DNA of 64,000 bases from JAWKOK01 sp963765875 (GCA_963765875.1 CAVXYK010000025.1:62001-126000); one strand, 5' to 3'. Counted from the stretch's first letter, positions 36,960 to 45,609 are shown. Numbers and translations are program-made. The notes: generated from the letters alone by a model not told the origin.

Positions 36960-36982
36960 TGGCGGGTGTAGTACACCCGCCA
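36960..36982 (-). terminator. 10-bp GC-rich hairpin after the cytochrome gene
   Basis: TGGCGGGTGT pairs exactly with ACACCCGCCA around a 3-base loop, about 70 bases past the cytochrome stop. No clear T-run follows on the minus strand; it probably still ends or protects the transcript. Confidence 0.5.
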
Positions 36983-37050
36983 CATACTTTACGGTTTCTG
37001 AGTTGAAGTGCTATTCGAAATCGCGTCCTCGGGAATGGTGTCTGGGACAC

Positions 37051-37617
37051 TCATTCGCCAGCGGTGACCTGCTGCTGCGAGAGCAAATAGGCTACCAGAT
37101 CAGCTTGATCATCAATGCTGAGCGTCTCGCCGTAGTTCTGGGGCATAACGCCTTGGGGATAATCCGGCACGATGAAGTCGTTGGTTGCAATAATACTGTT
37201 GTGGATATAGGCTGCCGGGCTCACACCCTCGATACGACTGACGGCAGTATTGCCGAGGTTATACCAGGTTGGTCCCGTCATTGTCGCCTCCGGATCCAGC
37301 GAATGACAGCCGATGCAGCCATTGACCAAGGCCAACGTCTCGCCATTGGTCGGGTCTGCCTCACCCAGGGCCGCCATAAACTCATCAGACAGGCCTGCGA
37401 AGATCTCATCGTCGGAAAGATCGGCAAGTGTCGCGGCAACTTCATCTTCGGGGACCGCCTCTACTGCACTCTCCATTTCAGCAGCGATCAAACGTTCGCC
37501 CAATTGGGGCGAAATAATCTCTGCCGTGGCGTCAGGGGCGCAACCGGCCAATACGATACTGAGGATCAACAGTGAGCCGATGATCCAGGTGATGTGGACC
37601 CTTTTCGGAGAGACCAT
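37051..37617 (-). CDS. Membrane-anchored c-type cytochrome lipoprotein
   Basis: A 188-residue lipoprotein. The signal ends VLAG-Cys26; a mostly helical linker of about 70 residues precedes one cytochrome c domain. Heme is bound covalently by Cys101-Ile-Gly-Cys-His105 and the sixth ligand is probably Met158 (QGVMPQNY). GGAGG lies 5 bases before the ATG at 37617. It should work as a one-electron carrier outside the membrane, for example for a terminal oxidase or alternative complex III. It has no respiratory partner in the window. Confidence 0.9.
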   Translation of the reverse strand: MVSPKRVHITWIIGSLLILSIVLAGCAPDATAEIISPQLGERLIAAEMESAVEAVPEDEVAATLADLSDDEIFAGLSDEFMAALGEADPTNGETLALVNGCIGCHSLDPEATMTGPTWYNLGNTAVSRIEGVSPAAYIHNSIIATNDFIVPDYPQGVMPQNYGETLSIDDQADLVAYLLSQQQVTAGE

Positions 37618-37900
37618 CGCAACCTCCAAACCTGTACTTTGAGGGAGTCATATCACGACCAATAATCCGGTCGTAGATTGTTCAAGTGAAATTGTGGCTA
37701 GTTTATCATAGGGCATTGGACATAGACAATTTGACTTCTGTCCGCGCGATATTTCACAAGCGAATCGTTGGCGCGTTTCCTCAGGTCCCCAACTATGATA
37801 CTATTGGCAATCATAGTCGGATGTTCCCGAATTTTTCCAGCTCGTTTCACCAGAGTTTTTCGTTGCATTTCTGGACAATCAAGAAGCAAAACAAGTGCAC

Positions 37901-38368
37901 ATGCAAGCTGAAATCCCGCGCGAACTTGAGGCAAAATACACGATCGCCAGGCAAGAAGAGCTACAGGCTCTCATTGACGCGCCCGAACTGCCCGATGGAT
38001 TCTCCGTGCACGATTCACGTGTGATTACAGTGGACGATGTGTATGTCGATACGCTGGACACGCGTCTGCTGCGCCACGGTTACACCTTACGTATTCGCAG
38101 ACAGGCCGACAAGCACCTGCTTACGCTCAAATCGCTGGAGAACCTCCATGGCGGACATATTCAAGACCGAATGGAGATTGAAGAGCCCGTCGCAACAGAC
38201 TCGCCGGCCGGCCGGATGCCCAACCAGCAAGAGTGGCCCGAAGCGATCCGACGTATTGTCATAGCGATCGCCGGCGAAGAACCCCCAGTTGCGCCCGATC
38301 TGCCACATCCATCAGACTCGCCACAAGCAGTGGATTCACAGCGGGGCTTCCGACTCACCGCTGGTTGA
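37901..38368 (+). CDS. CYTH domain of a broken CYTH-CHAD protein
   Basis: The start shows the CYTH signature Glu-Leu-Glu-Ala-Lys (ExExK), then DVYVDTLDTRLL, TLRIRRQADK and LLTLKS, all parts of the triphosphate tunnel fold that binds inorganic polyphosphate or triphosphates. The frame fails near 38300. A second frame (near 38345-38420, SDSPLVELSIDQVAVSEDGE) carries the next CYTH strands, and a third begins with IELELLDLEEE at 38486. This is the N-terminal part of one gene broken by at least three shifts up to 39599. ATG 37901 follows a weak AAGAAG. Confidence 0.7.
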   Translation: MQAEIPRELEAKYTIARQEELQALIDAPELPDGFSVHDSRVITVDDVYVDTLDTRLLRHGYTLRIRRQADKHLLTLKSLENLHGGHIQDRMEIEEPVATDSPAGRMPNQQEWPEAIRRIVIAIAGEEPPVAPDLPHPSDSPQAVDSQRGFRLTAG

Positions 38369-38485
38369 ACTGTCGATTGACCAGGTCGCTGTGAGCGAAG
38401 ACGGCGAAGGTGAGCAGGCGGAGTCAAGAGCGATGAAGGGAGCAACTGGACCACATCGGTCAGCAATCGCGGGGCAGCCGGGTTC

Positions 38486-39103
38486 TTGGAGATCGAGCTT
38501 GAACTCCTCGACCTAGAAGAAGAAGCGCAATTTCGAACGATTCTCCAGTGGCTCGAAGCCAGCGTCGAATTGGCGCCGGTTCACACGAGCAAACTGGTGA
38601 GCGGGCTGCGCGCGATCGCGGCCCGGCCTCCAGGCGCTGCTGATGATGAATCGATCAAAGCGCACGGCGCACGCCTAGGGATCCAGCCAGAGATGCAGAT
38701 GGCCGATGCCTGTCGCCTGATCTGGCGACAGCAGATGACCGAGATCAAACTCAACGAGTCTGGCGTACGAGCCGACCAAGATATTGAATATGTACATGAC
38801 ATGCGGGTGGCTACTCGACGCGCCCGTGCTGCACATGTGCTGTTCGGCGAAGATCTCAGGCAGAAGCAGGTCCGCAGGCATGTCAAATTCTTCAAAAAGA
38901 CGGCTAGAAGTCTTGGCGCCGTCCGCGATCTCGATGTTGCCCTGCACAAACTAGAGCGCTATCGAAAGCACCTGCCAAAGGAAGAGCGTGGCGCGCTGAA
39001 ACCCGCCGCCAAACATTGGCAACAAGAAACGGCGCAAGCGATTGGCGAATCTGTGCCGATGGCTCGACACGGATTCCTATGCAAGAGAGATCATCGAGCT
39101 TGA
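38486..39103 (+). CDS. CYTH end and CHAD domain, first part (frameshifted)
   Basis: Contains the last CYTH strand (EIELELLDLE) and the beginning of a CHAD domain with the hallmark VHDMRVATRRARA, in which conserved His and Arg residues bind polyphosphate; a second basic helix VRDLDVALHKLERYRKHL follows. Homology stops near GESVPMARHG at about 39060 and resumes in the frame of 39042-39599. CHAD proteins associate with polyphosphate granules. Confidence 0.7.
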   Translation: MEIELELLDLEEEAQFRTILQWLEASVELAPVHTSKLVSGLRAIAARPPGAADDESIKAHGARLGIQPEMQMADACRLIWRQQMTEIKLNESGVRADQDIEYVHDMRVATRRARAAHVLFGEDLRQKQVRRHVKFFKKTARSLGAVRDLDVALHKLERYRKHLPKEERGALKPAAKHWQQETAQAIGESVPMARHGFLCKRDHRA

Positions 39104-39599
39104 CAAGTTCTGTCGCACGCCGGGGCTGGAAACAATAGACCAGACCGCTACTGCCTGCGAGCCGCCGGCCTTGGTCCAGGTTCGCCATGTCCTGCCCAGC
39201 CGTATCCTTGCCCGCTTCGAAGCAGTTCGTCGCTATGAAGTTGTTTTCGCCCAAACTGAGCAGGCGACGCTGGAGATCCTGCACGCATTGCGCATCGACT
39301 GCAAATATCTGCGCTATGTCCTGGAGTTCACCAGAGAACTTCTCGGTCCTGAGGGCGGAGTCCTCATTGCCCAACTCAAGGATCTCCAGGATGTCTTGGG
39401 CGACCTCAACGATGCTGACGTCGCGCGTGACATGTTGCTGGATCTGCCCAAATCCATGCGCAACGAGGCAATTACGGCCTACGTTCGGGAACAAGAGGCC
39501 ATCAGCAACAGCTTGCGGGATCGCGTACCAGCCTCATTCACGGCCTTTATTGATTTCGAAAACCGTCATCTATTGATGGCCGCTTTGGCCCACCTGTAG
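39042..39599 (+). CDS. CHAD domain, second part (frameshifted)
   Basis: Holds the second half of the CHAD helical repeat: EQATLEILHALRIDCKYLRYVLEF, with the conserved His/Arg/Lys pattern, and LKDLQDVLGDLNDADVA, the usual end. The nominal ATG at 39042 lies inside the preceding piece. With 37901-38368 and 38486-39103 it would make a CYTH-CHAD protein of about 560 residues if three indels were corrected. Confidence 0.7.
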   Translation: MANLCRWLDTDSYAREIIELDKFCRTPGLETIDQTATACEPPALVQVRHVLPSRILARFEAVRRYEVVFAQTEQATLEILHALRIDCKYLRYVLEFTRELLGPEGGVLIAQLKDLQDVLGDLNDADVARDMLLDLPKSMRNEAITAYVREQEAISNSLRDRVPASFTAFIDFENRHLLMAALAHL

Positions 39600-39639
39600 T
39601 CGAATGGAAGAACCGAAGCAGATATTCAGGTCATGGTGA

Positions 39640-39725
39640 GATAGGACACGGATGACGCAGATTTATCCGAAAAAATATCCGTAAAAATCTGCCCGATCAG
39701 TTTGAACCGCGTCCTATCTGGTCGC
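39640..39725. repeat. Degenerate inverted repeat before the isomerase gene
   Basis: GATAGGACACGG on the left and CGCGTCCTATC on the right are nearly complementary, with CGCAGATTTATCCG/AAAATCTGC inside. It resembles a worn relative of the CACAGAT hairpins. Confidence 0.4.
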
Positions 39726-39796
39726 TGGCTGAATAGCAGCCGTGCCAGAAAAAACCATCTACAGCAGACTCACGATATTAAAAAGGGTTGTCCATT

Positions 39797-40294
39797 ATGA
39801 CCGAGAGCACCGTTCTTCTCTCCTGCAATCAATACGCTTGGCGAATGTTTCTGGAGCGAGACGATCAAACTTGGGTTGACCAAGAAGCGAATGCCCTGAT
39901 CCAGATGGGCGAAATCGGCTTTCAGGCCTATGAACCGGCCGTGACTTCCCCCGAGGAGATTGACACCCTAGCCCCACGGCTGGTCAAGGCCGGACTTTCC
40001 CTGCCTTCAATTTATGTCAACAGCACCCTGCACGATGAAGCACAGATCGACGCAAGCATCAACGAAGTGCTTTCTATCGCTTCGGCTGCGCAGAAGATAG
40101 GCACCCGCATCATCGTCACCAACCCGACGCCGATTCGCTGGGGTGGAACAGAGAGCAAGTCTGACGCCGAATTGGCCCGTCAGGCAGTCGCGCTCGAACA
40201 GCTCGGCACAGCTCTGGCCGAGACGGGCATGATCCTGGCCTATCACATCCACGGTGCGGAGATGCAGAGGGCACGCGTGAGTTGCACCACATGA
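39797..40294 (+). CDS. Sugar isomerase/epimerase, N-terminal part (frameshifted)
   Basis: From the ATG at 39797 (AAGGG upstream; a TTG at 39788 is also in frame). It carries the first five strands of a xylose-isomerase-like TIM barrel: VLLSCNQYAWRMF, IGFQAYEPAV, SLPSIYVNS, TRIIVTNPTP and GMILAYHIH. Homology ends at GAEMQ near base 40268; dropping or adding one base joins it to EGTRELHHMMLS in the other frame. The gene stands apart from the main sugar clusters. Confidence 0.75.
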   Translation: MTESTVLLSCNQYAWRMFLERDDQTWVDQEANALIQMGEIGFQAYEPAVTSPEEIDTLAPRLVKAGLSLPSIYVNSTLHDEAQIDASINEVLSIASAAQKIGTRIIVTNPTPIRWGGTESKSDAELARQAVALEQLGTALAETGMILAYHIHGAEMQRARVSCTT

Positions 40295-40638
40295 TGCTCT
40301 CTACCGATCCTGCACACGTCGCTTTCTGTCTGGACCCTGACTGGATTGTACGCGGGACCGGCGGCTCGGAGATCGCCATGTTCGACGTCGTCAAGCTCTA
40401 CGGAGATCGCATCGTCGAGGTGCACCTGCGCCAGTCAGAGAACGGAATCTGGTGCGAGACCTTCGGTCCGGGAGACATCGACCATCCGCGGCTCGTCGCC
40501 GAACTGAATGCGCTCGATATTGACCCGCTCTGGGTGCTTGAACAGGCGGTTGAGGCCGACTCGCCTGACACCATGGACGCGGTCACCGCGCATCGAATCA
40601 GTGTCAGGAATACCATTGAGTTGCTGAGCGAGCGCTAG
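40282..40638 (+). CDS. Sugar isomerase/epimerase, C-terminal part (frameshifted)
   Basis: Second half of the barrel begun at 39797: VAFCLDPDWIVRGTGG supplies a metal-site Asp, IVEVHLRQSENGIW a His, and PLWVLEQAVEA replaces the usual final Glu strand. The apparent start at 40282 has no ribosome site, so this is not a separate gene. Whole-gene length would be about 280 residues, normal for the family. Confidence 0.75.
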   Translation: MHHMMLSTDPAHVAFCLDPDWIVRGTGGSEIAMFDVVKLYGDRIVEVHLRQSENGIWCETFGPGDIDHPRLVAELNALDIDPLWVLEQAVEADSPDTMDAVTAHRISVRNTIELLSER

Positions 40639-40869
40639 TCCATCGTTGGGCAGTGTTGGTCGTGGGCATGCTGCGCCAACAAAACTGGTCGAACAAGGCG
40701 TAACGAACAGAAGCAACAGTCAACGGTACGCAATGACGGGCACGTGAACAGGCGGATGGAACGTTCGGGCAAATTCGAACATGGACTTCCGCCTGCCCAA
40801 ATGCCCCTACGCATCCAAACAGATCTTTTTTCACGCAGAAGGCGCTATGCGCCAGCACATCATAACCGA

Positions 40870-40897
40870 TTGAAACCTATTCTGAACGAGATACAAT
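40870..40897 (+). promoter_or_regulatory. Promoter of the M24-MoaD-AOR operon
   Basis: TTGAAA (40870-40875), 16 bases, TACAAT (40892-40897). Start of transcription would be near 40904, inside the first unit of the 15-bp direct repeat. Confidence 0.55.
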
Positions 40898-40902
40898 AAA
40901 AC

Positions 40903-40938
40903 TGACCGGTCTCTAATTGACCGATCCTTTATTGACTG
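40903..40938 (+). promoter_or_regulatory. Three 15-bp-phased TGACYG direct repeats
   Basis: TGACCG at 40903 and 40918 and TGACTG at 40933 recur at exactly 15-base steps between the -10 box and the ribosome site (GAGGAG, 40944-40949). The layout suits an operator for a regulator binding as a tandem oligomer. Confidence 0.4.
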
Positions 40939-40960
40939 ACCTTGAGGAGAGTTATTGAAA

Positions 40961-42145
40961 ATGAACGTCTATCAGGAAAAGGCGCAGCAGGCGCTTTCGC
41001 TAATGTCCGAATTCGGCCTCGATATGTGGATTACCTACGTACGCGAGACCGCCGAACAGACTGATCCGGTACTGAAGCTGCTTGGCCCCTTCTCCATCAC
41101 ATGGCCCGCCACGCTCATCTTCACCGCGGATGGACGCAAAGTCGCCATCACCGGCCTGGGCGATGATGAAGCTGTGCGCCGAGAGAACATCTTCGACGAG
41201 GTGCGCCCTTACACCCAGAGCATCCAGGATGTACTGCTGCCCTTCATCCAGGAGGTTGATCCCCAGACCATCGGCATCAACTTCAGCCAGAGCGACGTCA
41301 GCGCGGACGGGCTGAGCTATGGCATGTACCTCAACCTGCGCAAGTATCTGGCTGACACGCCCTATCTGGACCGATTGGTCTCGGCCGAAGACTATATCGA
41401 GGCGCTGCGCGGACGCAAAACGCCGCTGGAACATGCGGCCATGCGCAAGGCGACCGACATGGCCATGGAAATCTTCGATGAAACAACAGCCTGGCTCAAG
41501 CCCGGCGTTTCTGAAAAGGAGATCTACGCCTTTGTCCACGAACGAACCGACGAACGCGGTGTCGGCACCTCGTGGGAGGCCAGCCATTGTCCCGGCCTCA
41601 ACGCCGGTCCAGGGTCGCCCTTCGGCCATGTCGGTGTCTCCGACGAGACCATCGACCCAGGTCAGACGCTGAACATGGATTTCGGCGTCGTCGTCGACGG
41701 CTTCTCCTCCGACAACCAGCGTGTCTGGTATTGTCTGCGCCCCGGCGAAACCGAAGCGCCATCTGAGGTTGCCCATATCTTCAATGTTGTGGCAGGCGCG
41801 CTTCAGGCTGCCGCGGACGCCATCGTGCCCGGCATCAAGGGCTGGGAGGTGGATGCGGTGGCACGCGAGTTCATCGTCGACAACGGTTTTGAGGAATACC
41901 CCCATGCGTTGGGCCATTCGGTGGGCCGCTACTGTCACGACGGCGGCACCGGCTTCTATCCTCGCTGGGAACGCTACGGCAGCAAGCCCTACGGCACAAT
42001 CATGCCGGGCAATGTTTTCACGCTTGAACTTGGTATCCGTTCCGAATTCGGCTATATTGCCCTGGAAGAGGAGATCATCATCACCGAGAATGGATACGAG
42101 TGGATGTCGCCGCCCCAGAAAGAGTTGCTGTTGATCGGTGGATGA
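40961..42145 (+). CDS. M24-family peptidase (Xaa-Pro aminopeptidase-like)
   Basis: A 394-residue pita-bread-fold protein with an N-terminal creatinase-type domain (about 1-160). The two-metal site is recognisable: Asp in MDFGVVVDG, Asp in SSDNQR, His in HALGHSVGRYCHDG, Glu in TLELGI and Glu in ALEEEIII. It may be a prolidase/aminopeptidase P or a creatinase-like C-N hydrolase. GAGGAG sits 11 bases before the ATG at 40961 and 5 before an in-frame TTG at 40955, so either start is possible. It leads the operon with the MoaD-like and AOR genes; why a peptidase-fold protein accompanies AOR is unclear. Confidence 0.88.
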   Translation: MNVYQEKAQQALSLMSEFGLDMWITYVRETAEQTDPVLKLLGPFSITWPATLIFTADGRKVAITGLGDDEAVRRENIFDEVRPYTQSIQDVLLPFIQEVDPQTIGINFSQSDVSADGLSYGMYLNLRKYLADTPYLDRLVSAEDYIEALRGRKTPLEHAAMRKATDMAMEIFDETTAWLKPGVSEKEIYAFVHERTDERGVGTSWEASHCPGLNAGPGSPFGHVGVSDETIDPGQTLNMDFGVVVDGFSSDNQRVWYCLRPGETEAPSEVAHIFNVVAGALQAAADAIVPGIKGWEVDAVAREFIVDNGFEEYPHALGHSVGRYCHDGGTGFYPRWERYGSKPYGTIMPGNVFTLELGIRSEFGYIALEEEIIITENGYEWMSPPQKELLLIGG

Positions 42146-42158
42146 GGCCAGAATACGA

Positions 42159-42425
42159 ATGAGTATCACGCTACACGCAAGCGGCATTTTGAAGGAGCAG
42201 ATCCCGACTGAGGTGCAGGTCGAGGCCAGTACAGTCGGTGAAGCTGTGGCACAATATGATATGTCGGCGGCCGGAGATGTGCTTATGCTCGTCAACGGGC
42301 GCATGGCCCACTGGAACACGGAGCTGCATGATGGCGACGTGCTCAAACTCGTACCGGCCATCGGCGGTGGTAATGGCGCACGACCAAAGAGATACAAACA
42401 GCATTCAGTGGGCACGGCCACCTGA
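42159..42425 (+). CDS. MoaD/ThiS-like sulfur carrier protein
   Basis: An 88-residue beta-grasp protein with the family ending LKLVPAIGGG. MoaD-type proteins carry sulfur as a C-terminal Gly-Gly thiocarboxylate for molybdopterin, and versions next to AOR genes probably serve tungstopterin synthesis. Here the glycines are followed by 16 extra residues (NGARPKRYKQ...), which would block activation unless clipped. A TAA lies directly after GGCGGTGG in another frame (42371-42373), so one missing base would restore a normal Gly-Gly end; given other indels nearby this is plausible. GAGG lies 11 bases before ATG 42159. Confidence 0.8.
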   Translation: MSITLHASGILKEQIPTEVQVEASTVGEAVAQYDMSAAGDVLMLVNGRMAHWNTELHDGDVLKLVPAIGGGNGARPKRYKQHSVGTAT

Positions 42426-42497
42426 GGACCCACAGAAAAACAACCAGTACATCGGCATCGATTACATCATCAGAAGAGTTTGATAGGAGAGTACGAT

Positions 42498-44432
42498 ATG
42501 AGTGTTGGCGGAACATGGGGAAAGCTGCTACATGTAGATCTGACTGAAGGGAAGTATTGGGTGGAAGAACCATCCGATGATCTCTATCTGAAGCTGGCAG
42601 GCGGACGCGGTCTGGTCGCTTATCTGCTGTTGCGTGACATGCCCGCAGGGGCCGATCCGCTGGGGCCGGACAACCTGTTGATCTTCGCACCGGGACCCCT
42701 TCAGGGATCCAACCTGCCGGGCAGCGGTCGCCACGGCGTGGGCGGCAAGAGTCCCTTGACCGGGGCCATCGCCAGCGCAGAGGCAGGCGGTTGGTGGGGC
42801 CATGAATTCAAACGTGCCGGCTATGATGCGCTCATCGTGCGCGGCAAGTCGGAGAAGCCGGTCTACATCTGGATTCAAGACGGCGAGGTTGAGATCCGTG
42901 ACGCAGCCCATCTTTGGGGGAAGGACACGGCAGATGTCGAATGGGCCATTCAGGAAGAGTTGGACGACCAACGGATCCGAGTCTCCCAATGTGGCATTGC
43001 CGGTGAAAACCAGGTGCTTTACGCCAACGTGATGAACGACATCAATCGCGCAGCCGGACGAGGCGGCCTGGGTGCGGTCATGGGCAGCAAGAACCTCAAA
43101 GCTGTGGCCACACGCGGCACGATGCGCGTGCCAGTCTCGGAGCGCAAACGCATGGGCGCCGTCTCCAAGTGGCTGGCCGATAACTATCAGACCAAGGCCA
43201 AGTGGGCCATCGACATCGGCACCATCGCAAACGTAGCCTCACTGGGCCAGATCGGTGCGCTGCCGACCAACAACTTCGGCGAGCCCATGTTCGAGGAACG
43301 AGACGGCATCACCGGCCAATTGATGCAGGAGACGCTCCTCATCAGTCGCGATACCTGCCAGGTCTGCCCTATCGAGTGTAAGAACGTGGTCGAGTTCGGC
43401 GACGAACGGGACCAATTCGCCGACAATCCCTACCTTCGCTCCGATCTTCTCGACAAGCTCGTGATCGACAAGGCCTACGGCGGTCCCGAGTACGAGACAC
43501 TCGGCAGCTTCGGCAGCGCCTGCGGCGTGGATGACCTGGTCGCCGTTGCCAAGGCCAACGAGCTTTCGGCACGCTGGGGCATGGACTCCATCAGCCTGGG
43601 CATGACCATCGCCTATGTCATGGAATGTGTCGAGAACGGGCTGCTGACCTACGAAGAGGTCGGTGAATCGGTCTCTGGTTGGGGTGATGCAGCGGGCATG
43701 TTGAAGGCCATCGACCTGATTGCTCATGGTGAAGGCTTCGGCAAGATCATGGGCGAGGGCAGCAAGCGCATTGCCGCAACCCTGGGTGAGGAAGCCGAGC
43801 AGTATCTGGTCGAGGTCAAGGGCCAGGAACTGCCCATGCACGAGCCACGGGCCAAGATGGCGCTGGGCATCGGCTACGCCACCGCCCCGGTCGGAGCCGA
43901 CCACATGATGAACATCCATGACACCGGCTACACGAAGCCAGGCGATGCCCTGGAGAAGGTGGCCGAGGTGCAGCGCTTCGAGCCCATGGCCTTCGATGAT
44001 CTGGGTCATCAGAAGATGGAACTCTTTTACCACGAGGTCAACTTCAAGCACACGCTGGACAGTGCCATCGTCTGCCACTTCTATCCGTACAACTATGTCC
44101 ACGTGGCGGAAGCGCTCAGCGGCGTTATGGGCCACGACTACGACGCACGGGCCATGTTGGCCATCGGCGAGCGCACCCAGACGCTCTGCCGACTCTTCAA
44201 CATCCGTGAAGGTTTCACTGCCGACGATGACAAGCTGCCCAAGCGCATCATGAAGGCGTTCGAGTCCGGCCCGCTGGAAGGCGTCGAGATCACGGATGAG
44301 GCCTTCTACGGCGCACGCAACTACTGGTACGGCCTGATGGGCTGGACCCAGGAGGGCGTGCCGACCGCGGAACGAGTGTCTGATTTGGGTCTTGACAGTC
44401 TGCTGGAGGGTGTGGCGGTTCCGACAGTTTAG
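42498..44432 (+). CDS. aor: Tungsten-containing aldehyde ferredoxin oxidoreductase
   Basis: A 644-residue AOR-family enzyme. These cytoplasmic proteins bind tungsten with two pterins plus one [4Fe-4S] cluster and oxidise aldehydes to acids with ferredoxin. Cluster cysteines are Cys287-x2-Cys290-x3-Cys294 and Cys564. The pterin-binding N-domain is present (GRHGVGGKSPLTG, NDINRAAGRGGLGAVMGSKNLKA). AGGAGAG lies 6 bases before the ATG at 42498. It closes the operon and is followed by a strong intrinsic terminator. A 167-bp piece of it (43753-43919) recurs at 63432-63598. The aldehyde used is unknown; sugar-derived aldehydes or aldehyde detoxification are possible. Confidence 0.95.
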   Translation: MSVGGTWGKLLHVDLTEGKYWVEEPSDDLYLKLAGGRGLVAYLLLRDMPAGADPLGPDNLLIFAPGPLQGSNLPGSGRHGVGGKSPLTGAIASAEAGGWWGHEFKRAGYDALIVRGKSEKPVYIWIQDGEVEIRDAAHLWGKDTADVEWAIQEELDDQRIRVSQCGIAGENQVLYANVMNDINRAAGRGGLGAVMGSKNLKAVATRGTMRVPVSERKRMGAVSKWLADNYQTKAKWAIDIGTIANVASLGQIGALPTNNFGEPMFEERDGITGQLMQETLLISRDTCQVCPIECKNVVEFGDERDQFADNPYLRSDLLDKLVIDKAYGGPEYETLGSFGSACGVDDLVAVAKANELSARWGMDSISLGMTIAYVMECVENGLLTYEEVGESVSGWGDAAGMLKAIDLIAHGEGFGKIMGEGSKRIAATLGEEAEQYLVEVKGQELPMHEPRAKMALGIGYATAPVGADHMMNIHDTGYTKPGDALEKVAEVQRFEPMAFDDLGHQKMELFYHEVNFKHTLDSAIVCHFYPYNYVHVAEALSGVMGHDYDARAMLAIGERTQTLCRLFNIREGFTADDDKLPKRIMKAFESGPLEGVEITDEAFYGARNYWYGLMGWTQEGVPTAERVSDLGLDSLLEGVAVPTV

Positions 44433-44474
44433 TCCAACAGATCGCCATTTCAAGATACAAGTAGAGATACCCGT

Positions 44475-44521
44475 AAGGAGGGTAAGTATCGCCGTGCCGG
44501 CGATACTTACCCTCCTTTTTT
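44475..44521 (+). terminator. Strong rho-independent terminator after AOR
   Basis: A 19-bp perfect stem (AAGGAGGGTAAGTATCGCC and complement) with a GTGCC loop is followed by a run of T (44514-44521). It ends the AOR operon; the stem is also good in reverse. Confidence 0.9.
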
Positions 44522-44567
44522 ATCCTTCGGCTATTCGGAAGATCCTTGGCTCTCTAGAATTTCAGGG

Positions 44568-44614
44568 TTGACAGATCTCGTCCGAACCGATACAGTAATC
44601 ATATATAATTATAT
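44568..44614 (+). promoter_or_regulatory. Promoter and operator of the TetR gene
   Basis: TTGACA (44568-44573), 17 bases, TACAGT (44591-44596) form a good promoter. The perfect 12-bp palindrome ATATAATTATAT (44603-44614) covers the expected transcription start, a typical place for TetR autorepression. Confidence 0.55.
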
Positions 44615-44655
44615 TAACACCATATAACCAAATCAAAAATAGGCAACACATTCCC

Positions 44656-45351
44656 ATGTCAGCAACCCGCCGTGAGCGCCAGCGAGCCGCCACCGTCGAC
44701 GAAATTAAACAGATCGCCTGCCGGCTGATGGCCGAGAACGGCGCTGCCGCCCTCTCCTTGCGCGCCATATCCCGCGAAATGGACATGACCAGCCCCGCCC
44801 TCTACCGCTATTTCTCCAGCCGCGACGAGCTGGTCACGACCTTGATCCTGGACGCCTATACCTCGTTAGCGGAATCTCAGGAGGCGAGCTACGACGCCCA
44901 TAGCGCCGAGCCATTTCCAGATCGGATGATGGCGCTGGCCGAAGAGTATCGGCGCTGGGCGTTGCATTATCCTGAGTTGTACAGCTTGATTTTTGGCACG
45001 CCCATCCCCAACTATCACACGCCGACCGAGGTCACCAGGCCGGCGGCTCTGCGAGCCCTGGCCCCGATTATGCGTTTAATGGGTGAAGTCCATGAAGCGG
45101 ATGCGATCGACTATCCGCAGGCATATCAACGGATTTCCCCAGAATTCGAAGAAATATGGGAGAACTCAGCGGCCAAGGAGATATACGCCGAGCCACGCGA
45201 AGTTGTCCTGCTCACACTGACGCGCTGGTCTCACCTCCACGGGATGGTCTCACTGGAGCTCTACACTCACCTGCAGCCATCCATCACGGATCCGAACGAA
45301 CTTTACCGTTTGGATATGTTGAGCTGGTTGCAGAGTATCGGGCTTGACTGA
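44656..45351 (+). CDS. TetR-family regulator with WHG domain
   Basis: A 231-residue TetR/AcrR regulator. The N-terminal HTH is typical (LMAENGAAALSLRAISREMDMTSPALYRYFSSRDEL). The C-terminal ligand domain carries the WHG-type segment (RWSHLHGMVSLEL), so it belongs to the TetR-WHG subgroup. It is expressed from its own promoter with an overlapping palindrome. The epimerase gene at 45610 follows in the same direction and may be one of its targets. Ligand unknown. Confidence 0.9.
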   Translation: MSATRRERQRAATVDEIKQIACRLMAENGAAALSLRAISREMDMTSPALYRYFSSRDELVTTLILDAYTSLAESQEASYDAHSAEPFPDRMMALAEEYRRWALHYPELYSLIFGTPIPNYHTPTEVTRPAALRALAPIMRLMGEVHEADAIDYPQAYQRISPEFEEIWENSAAKEIYAEPREVVLLTLTRWSHLHGMVSLELYTHLQPSITDPNELYRLDMLSWLQSIGLD

Positions 45352-45464
45352 TCGAGCAGCGGGCATTGCATGCAATCATTTAGGCCAATATGAGAACGGT
45401 TCGCGACATCGAGTTCACGCGCATTACGCCCGTCGATCTGAGGCCAATACAAAAACCTGTTAGC

Positions 45465-45535
45465 CACGAAGAAGCACGAATTCAAACAAAGGTCAGCTTT
45501 CTGCGTGTTTCTTTGTGCTCTTCGTGGATCATGAT
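45465..45535. repeat. Inverted repeat (CCACGAAGAAGCACGAA)
   Basis: CCACGAAGAAGCACGAATT on the left is mirrored by TTTGTGCTCTTCGTGG on the right, forming one hairpin between the TetR and epimerase genes. This is another dispersed repeat type; no coding content. Confidence 0.5.
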
Positions 45536-45609
45536 TTCTTCGGGTTCGCCTGAGAGAAATGACCTACGACACATTTGACTTCAAACGTATGACTTCAAAG
45601 GAGACAAAC

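Noticed and set aside
41000..42433. 477-residue minus-strand frame
   Set aside because: Antisense to the M24 and MoaD-like genes, which have clear motifs and ribosome sites.
43239..44453. 404-residue minus-strand frame
   Set aside because: Antisense to AOR; the similar frame at 63323-63598 only reflects the duplicated fragment.
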